Assembly: GCA_964036195.1 (NCBI GenBank)
Contig: OZ038450.1
Location: forward strand, 7,938,701-8,002,700
DNA: 64,000 nucleotides
From: Sphaerolaimus hirsutus
Taxonomy: Eukaryota; Nematoda; Chromadorea; Monhysterida; Sphaerolaimidae
Direction of reading: 5' to 3'
Of this stretch, positions 46,501-59,369 are shown in pieces. Every line of letters begins with the position of its first letter. The stretch's first letter is position 1. The notes under the pieces are model-generated. The model saw nothing but the letters and a program-made list of their open reading frames with translations. It was not told the origin of the DNA and did no database searches. A program made the translations under genes and the position numbers.

Positions 46501-47910
46501 CGACGTAGCTCTGGGGGCAGTCCCAGACCCTGTAAAATGCCCTGTCAAATGTTAAATGTCACGCAAAGTGTCAAAAGTCATGGAAAATGCCCTGCAAAAT
46601 GGCAACCGAGTTTGCATGACATTTTACATTTTACAGGGCATTTTGCAGGGTCTGGGATTGGCACCTGGCCGGCTGCGCTTTGTGCGTGCCGCTTCCCACT
46701 GGGTGATCTTCCAGCCCGTCGATCTGCTCGTCGCGCCGCTTGTCCTCCTGCTGCTGCTCGTCCGGCTGCGACAATGAGTGAGTTTGTGGAGGTAAAAAAG
46801 TAGTGAATGTTTTGCGCGCGCGGCGGCTTATTTAGGCGGCAAAAGATGAGTCAGTGATTTGTTGCGCTGAAGCAAGTAAAGTTATAAATACTGGTAAAGG
46901 CACATACTTTTATTTCAAAGTATTGGATTTTGTTGGGGTGTATTGAAAACGTTTTATCCTATTATCCTGGGAAATCCTCCGTAACACAGTCATGGTATAT
47001 TAGAAATCGGTTGTGACTGATTAAGCATACCGCAAATCCTCGAATAAGACCCTCTTGAATAAGTCCCCCTTGAATAACCCCCTGCTCAAAATCTATGAGC
47101 AAAAAATAACTACCCTGGGGTTTTATTCGAGGATTTGGGTAGTTGTAAGTCATAAATGTTCACAGCGCTTCACTGCAAATCACAGATGCATTCTTTGCCG
47201 CGCGTTCTTTGCTACAGCGCATGGATCGACGTGATCGTCCGTAAACTAAATAGAGGAGCGGCGATATTGGAGTAATAAACGACAACGTGACCCGCATGAT
47301 ATTCGCGGGCGCTGCTCAACTCTCCCTTGCCGCGCGCGTACTTGCGCCGCACTTCTTACTGACTGCAGATAGGTGGAATGCGCACTCGCACCACTATACT
47401 TGCAGTCTACCCTGTTCGCTCGACGCAGTCGAAGGTTACGCAGACAGTTTTCACTGATGGTCGACCTATATGGTTCTCGCGTGAAGAGAAGACTACCTAG
47501 GTGTGCCTACTGGTGCAGCGCCGCCGCGGAGGCCGGCACTTTGATCGCGGATGATAAGGCACGGCGCGCCCGCCGCCCTGGCGCGCATGCGGGCCAAATC
47601 ACACAGGTAGACGGGTACGCGCGCGGCACAAAAATGTGCGGTCGATGGCAGCCGCAAAAACGACGACAAAAATGCGCCGGCCGGCCGGTAAGCCATCCGT
47701 AAAGAGCCAGGTGACACTCGCCTGTAGGAACCTGCCGTAGGCGGTGTCCATGCGACGCTGGTTCTGCCGCTGCATGGCGCCCGCCCACAGGAGCGAGGTG
47801 TCGCGCGGCGGGGGGCCGGCGCGCCGCCGGCTGCCCGTCATGCTGCCGCCGTCGGCCGCGTCCGGCGGCGCCGTGTAGAAGTCGGCCGGCACGTCGGTCA
47901 GCCCGATCAT
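37560..47910 (-). CDS. PTB/PID-domain adaptor-like protein with Met-Gly-Pro-rich region
   Basis: Exons 47910-47722, 46765-46665, 46510-46435, 41830-41558, 41123-40759, 40328-40084, 39293-39018, 38760-38467, 38394-38123, 37952-37560 are in consistent phase and give 827 residues. After an acidic/Gln-rich N-terminus comes a phosphotyrosine-binding fold: CRVLYLGSAVPTISKDGLQG, GIDSWLSVWSNGLLLEYVEG, FFPIKSLHYCAAV, RYVNVSGYAIEGG, VLECHAFICTNERAANALV. Then a basic QGKDKAARARSREKSA-type helix, a long low-complexity region of repeated MMGP units, and an acidic C-terminus. Intron 1 uses a GC donor, intron 2 is an introner, intron 3 is 4.6 kb. Likely a cytoplasmic signalling adaptor (inference from the fold); I could not name the orthologue. 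Confidence 0.85.
39513..39953. mobile_element. TACCGTA-type MITE (PTB gene intron 6)
   Basis: ACCGTATATCCTCGAATAAG left, CTTATTCAAGGAGATACGGT right, with many GTTATTCAAGGGG words between. Confidence 0.75.
41170..41530. mobile_element. TACCGTA-type MITE (PTB gene intron 4)
   Basis: TACCGTGTATCATCGA left, TTTCCAGGAAATACGGTA right, G-rich arm with TATTTCGAGGGG. Confidence 0.7.
41831..46434. other. 4.6-kb intron 3 of the PTB gene
   Basis: A TACCGTA-type remnant around 43.47-44.01 kb and a GTAAAAGTAAATACG repeat fragment near 45.36-45.45 kb. CpG-rich patches at 44.3-44.6 and 45.6-46.0 kb have open frames but no recognisable protein. Confidence 0.45.
46511..46664 (-). mobile_element. Introner: intron 2 of the PTB gene
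   Basis: The 154-bp intron has donor CAG^GTGCCAATCCCAGACC and acceptor GGGACTGCCCCCAG^A. Exons join in phase (AQPA^RATSR). Confidence 0.9.
47028..47147. mobile_element. TACCGTA-type MITE, short (PTB gene intron 1)
   Basis: ACCGCAAATCCTCGAATAAG left, TTATTCGAGGATTTGGG right. Confidence 0.7.
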
Positions 47911-48660
47911 GGTGGATTGTTAATTTATCTAGCTGCCCCGTTTGCGTGCTAAATACTACCCTGTGATTCGGTTTATAGATTGCAAGGATGATCCAATGTC
48001 ACACACAACTGATTAAAAAACAACAAACAAGGAATCGTTCAAAATGTTCACGGGAGAAAAAATATCACACAACCCAAAAATAAAACACAGCAAAACGGGT
48101 ATTTCGCACAAGACGGCCAAACCGAATTGAGTAAGTGATCAAAATATGACACGGGTGCACCGGACGGCATCGACATATTTACACTGGCGCCAACGTTAAA
48201 GGGGGGGGGGGGGGTGCGACCGCCGTTCCATCACTTGACGCGGGCGTCTCCCAATCAGCCAGAGCAAAACTTGTGATTCGACAGTCGAAACACTGCACGA
48301 ACTGCACACCAAGTTTACGATTTCTCGAGTTTTACTTGCGCGTATCCGCGTCGCTCATGGACGGGGGGTGGGGGCGACGGATCGCAGCCAAAATGTTACA
48401 GCGGCGCGACGAAATCAGAAGTCATTGCACACACTGAGAGTGTAGTCGATGCGCAAGTCAAACGAAAAAAACCTACGATTGCACCTGTAAACGTATGCCG
48501 TGAATATCGGCAAGCTAATTACATTATTTAGTCTGTCATCTGAAACGCATCGAGGCGATCTTTCTGAGACGATTCCGGGTGTGAATGACATTTATCACTG
48601 TACGGTGGTTCGATATCATTTTTTAAGTCAGAGCCATGTCTAGCGACAAGGGATACCGTT
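47911..48660. other. Upstream flank of the PTB gene
   Basis: No gene found. A G-run at about 48200-48215 and GC-rich patches may be promoter sequence. Confidence 0.4.
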
Positions 48661-49243
48661 AGGGCTCGAACTCGACTCGACTCGTGACTCGAGGGTAAAA
48701 CAGGGTACCGACTCGACTCGCCCGATTCGACCGGAAAAATATGGCCCAAACTCGAAACTCGAGGTTTTTGCCTGACTCGACTCGAAATTTTGGCAAATTT
48801 CGAGTCAGGGTTTCCATTGAATAATGTCCTATAATATCAATTTGGATATGAAATTTTTAACATATTTTCCAAAAACTTTGCGCGCAAGCGCGCATTTCCA
48901 CACCACATGCATGGTAAAATATATTGTGGATTGGCTGGCATATGTATTGAATGCAGGGTTGGTTTTATAAAAATCATTTGTATACAAATTGTATAAAAAT
49001 TGTATAAAAATGTATTTTATTTTTTTTTTATACTTGTTTCATTTTATTTTATTTTATTTTATTCCAAAATAATAATAAAATAATAAAATGGACCATTTTA
49101 CAAAAATTTTACAGAAATTTTACAAAAAATCAGAATCTTGCATGCAAAATCAGAAAAATGTGATAGTTAGACCTAAACATGAAAAACGTGTGACAAATTT
49201 TTCTATTACTTTGCAAAAGTTGCATGCAGTAGGTATTGTTAGC

Positions 49244-49560
49244 TAAACCTATGTCCATATGAGTTCGGACACTTGTAAAAAATTTATTCAATGATAAATT
49301 TTGCCGGAACGGGTTAACTCTGGAACTTTTGGGCGGTATCAAAAGAAAGCCCAAACATTTCTCTACAAATGTCTTGGGACACCCCCCAGCATAACGCCAT
49401 GTGGGCCGCACAAGCGGCCCACATGGCGTTATGCTGGGGGGTGTCCCAAGACATTTGTAGAGAAATGTTTGGGCTTTCTTTTGATACCACCCAAAAGTTC
49501 CAGAGGTCACCCGTTCCGAATTTTTTTTCAAGTGCCCGAACTCATATGGACATGGGTTTA
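49244..49560. mobile_element. 317-bp near-perfect palindrome
   Basis: TATGTCCATATGAGTTCGG at both ends in inverted order; the central 200 bp around GGCCGCACAAGCGGCC is almost mismatch-free, so both strands show the same open frame (an artefact). Confidence 0.88.
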
Positions 49561-49592
49561 GTTGCAAGTGTTAAGTTACAATTATCAATAAG

Positions 49593-50007
49593 CAAGGATG
49601 TAGCCAGGGGGGCGGGGGGGGCCGCCCCCCCCCCCCCTTCCCGGGTTGGACCAAAAAATATGCCCAAAATGGCACTTCCGTAAAGCGATTTTGTCGGCAG
49701 TTCGGAAAAATTTTGCGCGCAAGCGCGCATTTCGGCACCGCACAGTATATTCTGGTCATACTTAGGTTTAAGACCAAAAAAACACTCAAAATCTATTCCG
49801 TTCGCTGTATATGTATGTAAAATACATACATGTACAGACCCATTTGGCGCCAATGCCAACGCCAACGAATGGCGCTGGCGCCAAGGCACCATTCCCTTAC
49901 CACAGGGGTCAAATTTTAGGGGGCGCCGCCCCCCCCCCCGTTCGCCGAGCTCTGTATACAATCCGCCCCCCCCCCCCCCCCGCTCAAAAATCCTGGCTAC
50001 GTCCCTG
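49593..50007 (+). mobile_element. hAT-like MITE family B, copy 4
   Basis: CAAGGATGTAGCCAGG...CCTGGCTACGTCCCTG; flanks TCAATAAG and TCGATAAG (7 of 8). GCGCGCAAGCGCGC at 49715-49728. Confidence 0.87.
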
Positions 50008-50059
50008 TCGATAAGAATGGTTTGCATTTTCAGTAGAAGGATTACTGGAGTGTGCTGGG

Positions 50060-50477
50060 CACATTTGTAAAACATCATGCAAAGTGTCAATTGTCATGAC
50101 AAATGTAGTAAAGAGTCAATTGGCATCTCAAATGTCAAGCAAAGTATAATTGTCATGACAAATGTCGTGCAGAGTGTAAATTGTGTATCTGAATCTTATG
50201 TTTTGGTATCCAAACCTTATGTTTTGGTATCCAAACCTTATGTTTTGGTATTCAAATCTTATGTTTTTGTATCCAAATGTTCACAAAAGATTTGGTTACA
50301 AAAACAAGATTTGGACACAAAAGATAAGATTTGGATACAATTTGCTTTACAGTTTCAACTTTAATTTATATTTGTCATGACAAATGGACATTTAACTTAA
50401 CATTTTCATGAAAATTGACACTTTCCATTCCATTTCATATGAAATTTTGACACTTTACTTGGCTTGGGACTGCCCCA
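50060..50477 (+). mobile_element. Long introner relative nested in a MITE
   Basis: Right end GGCTTGGGACTGCCCC; interior of AATTGTCATGACAAATGTC-like words and a palindromic core of TATCCAAACCTTATG units, matching the relative in TRMT6 intron 5. The left end is degraded. Confidence 0.6.
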
Positions 50478-51387
50478 GCTCCGCAAATGAACAGGTTGAA
50501 CTATAAACAACAGAAAATTTTTTTTACAAAAAATATGAATTTTTATACAATTTTTACAAAAATATGAATTTGTATACAATTTTACAAAATTTTTACAAAA
50601 ATTTGAATTTTTATAAAATTTTTATTTTTATTTTGAAATTTTCCATTTTATTTTATTTTATTCTTCAATTTTCCATTTTATTTTAATTTTATTTTTATTC
50701 TTTTCTGAGATTTTGCCAACCCTGATTGAATGCTGTTTAAACTCAAATTTCTTATTACCATACAATTCTACATGATGTGCATGCACACGCTAGTTTAGCA
50801 CCAGATTTTGGTTAACGCATAAATCGGCTTTGATAAAACGCATCTGAGTTTACTGAATTGCGATATTCGTAATCCCCATCAACTGCAGTTGACAGATACA
50901 ACATTCTTGTAAACTCAAATGCATTCAAAACTGATTTATGAGTTTACCAAAATCCGGCAGTAAACTAGCGTGTTTGCGCCACATACACACACACACCACC
51001 TCAAATGCATTGCACAATGTTGGCACTGATCCAAAAAATGTTGTAAAAGATGTTGATTTTCCATCCCTAGCCGATTTTATTTTTGAAACTTTATTTGTAA
51101 CAACATGAGTGATAAAAAGTTCTATTTTTGCTTTATCTTGATACTTAAATGAACTGTTGGCGTTTAAACTTCATTAAGTGTGTGTGACAACATTGGTAGA
51201 GAAACCAGTGTCAAAAATTACTGCAAGGGTCATACCCAAAAGTAATGCATCCGACTCGACTCGAGATTTTTGCCCGACACGACTCTACTTTTCACTAGCT
51301 CGCCCGACTCGACTCGCCGACACGACCGGAAAAAATTTGGGGATGCGACTCAAACTCGAGTTTGAAACAAATCGAGTTTCGAGCCCT

Positions 51388-54093
51388 AGATACCGTGGTT
51401 GTTTAAATAGACTTGTGAAAATACTGGTATTTTTTGGAAAGAGTAAACATAAGCGTGAATAAACTTTCCATTTTTTTGTAGCTCACTCTGACCTGGGGGT
51501 GAAAAACAGGAAAAAATAACTAAGTGGGTGGAAAATTGCTAAAAATGAGGTATTTTGCTTTGGTGTAGGTGGATAAAAACTGAGGAGTGCCTGCGGTAGC
51601 TAGATAGCAGAGCATTGGGGGATCAATTCAAGGAAATACAGTAGGTTCAAACAGCAAAACTGAAAACAGGGAAACAGCCCTCAGGAGTCTTCATGCACTC
51701 CAGGATTTGTTGTCTCATGGTTCAGGCAACAAGTAAATTTTGCCAGCCCAGTACTGATTTCAGGTTTTTAATTTTTTTTACAACAAAGATTACTGTGGGT
51801 CATATTTATAGCAACAGTGATTGCCATGCAGTCACCCAGGTATTGTGCATCAGGCGCAGCAGTATCAGCAAAATAATGGACAACGAAAATTTACCAAATA
51901 ATTTATAAAAAAATTGTTTTCTTTTTCACATGACCAACCATTAAATAGAGCATAAAATTCCGTATATCATATATCCTTGAAAACACATCCCATTTGAATA
52001 ACTCCCCCCCCCCCAATGGCTTGGCGAGGGAAAAATAACTCCTCCCCTTAAATAATCCCCCCCCCCTCTGGGTATTTGATGTGTATCCACAATGTGTATT
52101 TGAATGATTCAGATGCAGATAAACACAAATTTTAGCATGAATGCTTTGGTTATTTTTTAACTGTTAAATACCCGGATTACATGACTTGGTGTAATGCATT
52201 CATGCGATGAATAAAGTGAAAGTTCAGAGGAAAAATAACTCCTCATCTTGGATAACTTCCCCTCCAAAAATTCTGATGAAATAATAACTCACCTGGGGTA
52301 TTCTTAGGAAGAAGTCTCTTTTCTAAGATTCTTTTTTATTTCTCATTTATTTTTGTACTGAGTTTTATATTTACGTAGGTATTTATAACATTTTAAAGCA
52401 TGTTGGTATCAAAAACAGCTACAACTTCATTTGTCGATACATCAAAATACATCTATAATCTACAGATTCTGTAATGTGGAAAGACCAGCTATTTATCACT
52501 TCTAACTGCAAAACAACCACCATAATTGCAATGAAAACGTAGGCAGAGAAAAAACATCTGTGACACATATACACGTGTATACAATGTAAATAATTAAAGA
52601 ATTTGTAGGAGTGCGGATAATATTTTGAACAAGAAATGCTGCACTAAACAAATACATTCGAAGTGAAAGGAAACAGAACCCTATTTATTCAAATAATCTA
52701 CAAATGAACACACAAATAAGTATGCACTCATTCACTGGGTGGTTGGTGGAATATCGAACATGTCATTTTGCGATGGAATTTACAAATTAATCCGAGCTGA
52801 AATTGCGTTTTGTGCCCGAAAATTTTCTATAATTTAACTTGTGTTGAAATACGGCCATGCTATTTTAGCTCTAGTCCGCGAGTGCAGAGTGTATAGCACT
52901 TTTTCAGCCTTTGAAAAACCAGCTATCTACTTTAAAAACGCACATCATCTCACACAAAGGTTTGTCTACGGACTCACAAGCTAAACACTTGTGAAAAGTA
53001 TACTTAATTACTAATATGCAAACCACATGGGCTCAAATGGCACTAGGTTGTCGGCGTTGCGGTTGCTCAAATGCTTTTTTATCAACAAAATTCAAAGCAC
53101 TCTTTGCCAAAATGAAACTTCAGCAGTCTCGGATAACTTTTCGGGCAATAGGATGCGAAAGCTTATAAATTCCATCGGTCATTTTAAAATATGAATCATG
53201 TCATGGGTAAATACAGATGAAACATGTATTTATGAATGGTTGAGATGAGGGTGCAATATGTCCCAGAAGCGGTCGCAACGAAAATGCCGGCGACGGCAGA
53301 TATCACCATTTTTCAACAAAAAAAGCTGTTTTCCTCAGGTACAGAACAGGGGTGAAAATTGTTGTAAACACCAGCGACAGTGTAACGAAATAAGCACGAC
53401 CAAACGTGGAATCATAACTTTACAAACGGGAATTGGGGTTAGCGTTCCAAAAATAGGCGATTTAAAAACAATCTCCGAAAATCTCTCAAAAATTATCAAA
53501 TCCCTCCTAATCAAGTCGCCATTCCTTTACCACAGGGGTAAAATTTTAGGGGGGGGGGCGCCACCCCCGTTCGCCGGGCTACGTATACACCCCCCGCTCA
53601 AAAATCTTGGCTACGCCCTTGGTACAACGTGATTCTCGTGGTTGGCACCTCATAAAACACAACAGGTAAAATGTTTAGGAGAATACCGTGTAAAACGCAC
53701 ACTTTAAAACTAGGAACTGAAAAATTTATGTTTAGGCAGTTCCGGGTCCAAAAAGCCAATATAGGGAATTTGGTATTGGCTATTAGTTGTTTTTTCATTG
53801 AGTAATTTCTGATTGTTTTTTCAAATATAAATTTCCCAGTAATTTCTGGAACGCTAATTGCAGTACAAATCAAAGCACGTCGGCATATCGGGTTCATGTG
53901 GCACGGCAGCGAGTGACTCGTAAATGATGATGAGAAAGCGGAGAATGGGGCGAGCATTGTGCATCCTACAACCCGAGCGGGACCAGAAATAATCCAGCCG
54001 GAGCTCAAACGACGTAAAAACGAAGCCACAAACTGAGCACGGTCGCACCTAACCGCCCCACTCTCCAAAAACACACAAGCACACAAGGCTGAA
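51388..54093. other. Gene-free stretch downstream of the SKP1-like gene
   Basis: A CTCCCC/TTATTC-type MITE remnant at about 51.96-52.31 kb and a family B right-end fragment at about 53.53-53.62 kb. The rest is AT-rich with no recognisable gene. Confidence 0.45.
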
Positions 54094-56587
54094 CTAAGAT
54101 GACCCGGTGCTGGCCGACGTGATGGTGGCCGACGCGCTCACCGACACCGTGCCGCAGTCCATCCTGGCGAAGGTGGTGCGCGCGGGCGGCAATGCCGGCC
54201 GGCCGCCGCCACCCGACCGCTGCAGCAAGTCGCTCGCGCCGCCCACGGTGACCGTGATGCGCGGCGGCGGCAACTCGGCCCGCTCCAGCGCGCTCATGGT
54301 GCTCAGCATGCGGCGCGTCTCGCGGCGGATCTGCGCGGCACGAAGGGCGGGATAGAAACAGCTGCATGTAATGGGTTCTTCAAAGGATTTTAGTCACTAG
54401 TCCGATCGTTTTTCTAGATAAGGTTTGCCCTTCAAATCCTCCATCAAATAAAGATAATTTTTTTCAGTTTCCCACAAGAAATTCGACATAAAATCACACT
54501 TAAAAGTGAAAATCATTGTTTTTCTCGTGATTCCGTGACTCCAGTGATTACATCACCAAAGAAGACTTCCGACTTCACAGTAGCGACGTTTGTCCACTCC
54601 ATGTTTGTAAACAGCGTTCGGATCAGGTCCGGCAGTCAGTTTCTGACCTGACTGCTGGACCTGATCCGAATGCTGTTTACATGTGAATTTGAATTATCTT
54701 CAAATCATAGATTCTTCACCATCACGAATCCAGAAGTTCTAAACTTCATTAACATACCTTCGTTTGTTCATGCGGTGTGAAATCGTTCTTTATACCAAAT
54801 GCTTTGCGCATCTCCGCGGGAGATTTGTGTCTAATCTTATCCGCAATGACTTTACAGCCAGCCTCGGTCAGCGTGCCAATCTTCAATACATATGCCGCCT
54901 GCATAAAAACAATTAATTAGCACATAAATGGCCTGACTGACTAGGGATGGCCCGGGTTAAAAAAACGTTGTTGTTTTGAAAGCCCGATCATCGAAACCGC
55001 TTTAAGATAACCTCAGCCAAAATTTTTAGTACTAAGCACTAGGTATTTTGCATTTTTTGTGCACAAGTGCGCAATTTCATATACACATTACCATCGGCGA
55101 TGGTTTTCATTGGTTTTGAGGCATTTTATTGTGAAAGCTTCCTCTGTTAACTCATAACCATATCTGGGAGCTTTTGAAAAAAAAACCTGTCGTTAAAAAA
55201 ACCTTTTTCGGCCATCCCTATGACTGACCAAACCAATCAATGTGAGACCAACATTGATAATCTCACAAATGGTGTTGTTCTCAATATCAAAGAAGTGCTC
55301 CTCAAATTCGGTCAACTGCATGTGCGGATCGGCTCTGCACCATCGTTCCGCTTCGACGGGATGCTCAGCCATTCGACGGCACCAAGCGAGTACCTGCGCA
55401 TTGGGCAAGTAATGTTGTACGGAAGGTTTTCGCTGTCATAAGTGATTTGCTGTCGTGAAGTCATTGAAGTTCATTGATTGGAGGAATGGTACTTGTAGGC
55501 GGATTACTGGTGTTTTTTTACGAGTATTGCTTGTCTGCCGCTTTGTACCACCGATATTATTTCTCTATCCACACGCCCTACCCCATTTTAAACGACTCAA
55601 AATCAGAGTAGAATGTAGCATAATCCAGATATATGCATATTGCGTCCAGGCAAATCCATTGCCAAAATTGGTTCAAAAAAATACTTTAGCCCTGGCAACA
55701 CTAGTCTCAACAATGAATGAAAATGGTGTTTGAAAATAGATATAATGCTGGTGATATAATAGTGGCAAGCATTATTAGATCTGCAAGCAACACAGCAACA
55801 GTAGGTCCAATATATACCCAAGGTGTGACATAAGCATAGATTATCAGAACATGAAAAACCTGAAGGGGCGAGAACTTGCCCTACAAACAAGGGTTACGAT
55901 AATTAATGTTGTCAATTTTGACCTGTCCCCACTGTGAACTTGTGACATCTGCAAGCAACCCCTTCAAAGAAATTGATAATCTTGAAAATCAATACTCCTC
56001 CAGGCTAGGTTTATATCACACAAAAATGCTTCTCTTGATTTTTCAACATATCTTTCACACATTTGTTTATGACCACTGCTTGAATGCGATCAGCTGATCA
56101 ACCAAAAACAACAATAATCAGAACTCGCCTTCTCGATGATGCGCGCGTGGACGTTGACGCGCAGCAGCATGGAGCCCTCGGTGTTCTCCACCAACTCAAC
56201 CACCGGCGGCTGCGGCACGGCGGCGGCGGCACCATCAGAAGTAGGTGGCGCGGGCGGCCGGCTAATAGACCCGCACGGCTCTGGTTCGTGGCCGTGCCAC
56301 CAGCTCTTGCCGCAGTTGGCAGTCGAGTCGCTGCCGCCGCACGCCAAGTGCTCGCCGCTGGAACAACACTCGGCGCCGTTAGCTGCGGAGTAACGTTTGG
56401 CACGGTGCCAACCAACTGATCAGGGTTGCCGGAAGGAACTCTCACCTGTAATTAGATCGACGAGAAATTTCGACTGATACAACAGTCCGCACTCCACATC
56501 GAATATCCGTCCGTCTGCGCTGCGGACCAGTACGATATCCAGGTCACAAAGCGGCGGCACCCGCTTCGACGTGCACTCCAGCGCCAT
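54094..56587 (-). CDS. SKP1-like protein with inserted loop and Ser/Gly-rich tail
   Basis: Divergent relative of SKP1, the adaptor joining cullin-1 to F-box proteins. Exons 56587-56446, 56382-56129, 55393-55253, 54898-54758, 54330-54094 are in phase; 304 residues against about 163 for SKP1. Matches: DGRIFDVECGLLYQS (POZ start), VNVHARIIEKVLAWC (compare VNAAILKKVIQWC), FFDIENNTICEIINAAYVL (compare FLKVDQGTLFELILAANYL), TLTEAGCKVIADKIRHKSPA and MRKAFGIKNDF. An insert of about 60 residues, rich in Ser, Pro and Ala, lies before the NVHARI block, and the SKP1 C-terminal WCEEK is replaced by a tail of about 70 residues. Intron 2 has a GC donor. Head-to-head with OGT, 605 bp between start codons. 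Confidence 0.85.
54603..54680. repeat. Small palindrome (SKP1-like intron 4)
   Basis: GTAAACAGCGTTCGGATCAG and complement; 78 bp hairpin. Confidence 0.75.
54943..55219 (-). mobile_element. hAT-like MITE, GGTT-armed, copy 5 (SKP1-like intron 3)
   Basis: TAGGGATGG...CCATCCCTA with exact duplication TGACTGAC; body (TTTTTAGTACTAAGCACTAG) shared with copies 1 and 4, arms with AACC/GGTT words. Confidence 0.83.
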
Positions 56588-57192
56588 TTGAGCCTGTTTT
56601 TCTTCTATTTTTATTTTATTTTACATTTTTTACAGTGATCTGAACTGAAGACATCAGTTTTCTCAGCTAGTTTTACAGCTTCACACGCGAATTAAAATGA
56701 TAACTATTCGAGGCCGAACATTTTTGGATATCTGATACCTCAAAATAGGTGCCTTAGAAAGTACGCATTTATTTTGTGTGTCAGGAAATCGAATCTACAT
56801 TTTGATGTCCGTTCGGTACAACACTTGCCATTACTCTAGCATTGAACAATTTTATGTTTGACCCATACATTGCAGCTTTATCACTTGTCACACTTTTTGA
56901 TATTCGATTTTTTCAAAGCGTTTGAAATTATGCGGTGAGGTTTTACTCTCGTTTTTAGGACTGTTCGAAGCAAAACGTTTTGTAAGTTGTGAGTAACAAA
57001 ATTTTACAATAGAGATGTGCACTGCGACAAGTTACGCACTTGTTGGAAACTGGCCAACATATACGTAACCTCGCCAAAACCATGCACAATGTTCTTTTTT
57101 ACAACGTTTATCGATTTTATCGATTAAGGCCGGATTACTGTAGCGGAAGCGTAAAAAGAAAGAGTTTTTAGCTTCGCCAACTTGGTGTGGCT
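56588..57192. promoter_or_regulatory. SKP1-like / OGT divergent intergenic region
   Basis: 605 bp between opposite start codons. No specific factor site identified; taken as a bidirectional promoter region from layout alone. Confidence 0.4.
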
Positions 57193-58972
<1,780 letters not shown>

Positions 58973-59369
58973 TAGCGCTGTGCACATGCACAAATTGGGC
59001 TCGTTACTGGCATGGCGGTACACTTGCGAATCAAGCACTCGCGTCACAAGAAGCGCATTGGTCGGCGGAGCATTTTTTGAGCGCCCGCGCAAGCTAGGTG
59101 GCCGGACAGCTCGCGCGAAATGCCGTTTGTCGCACCGCGCCGACCCGCCGCCGACAACTACGCCGCGCCCGCGACAATGGAGCTGCCGACGGGGTTGCCG
59201 CTGCCGGTTGCCGACGACACAATGTCTTTTCATTTGTGCATGTTATTTTTCCCCCATTGTGTTCGCCAGCGCGCTACGGTTGTACAGCGACGCGCGCGAT
59301 ATCTTGTTTGGTGGCACGTTGAGCTTCGGCACAGCTCCCATTAATTTCGTGTCAAAAATGCATTTCACT

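Larger units (their letters stand above)
48954..50724 (+). mobile_element. ATAAAAATT-armed element nested in the GACTC element
   Basis: CAGGGTTGG...CCAACCCTG with exact duplication ATTGAATG. Arms of TATAAAAATTTTATT words; the interior has been filled by three further insertions. Confidence 0.85.
48661..51387 (+). mobile_element. GACTC-armed hAT-like element, interrupted
   Basis: TAGGGCTCG...CGAGCCCTA with exact 8-bp duplication GATACCGT. Arms consist of CGACTCGACTCG words. The body carries GCGCGCAAGCGCGC at 48880-48893. The nested element at 48954 splits it. Confidence 0.88.

Noticed and set aside
49130..49567. Overlapping frames on both strands giving the same peptide
   Set aside because: Caused by the near-perfect palindrome, not by coding.
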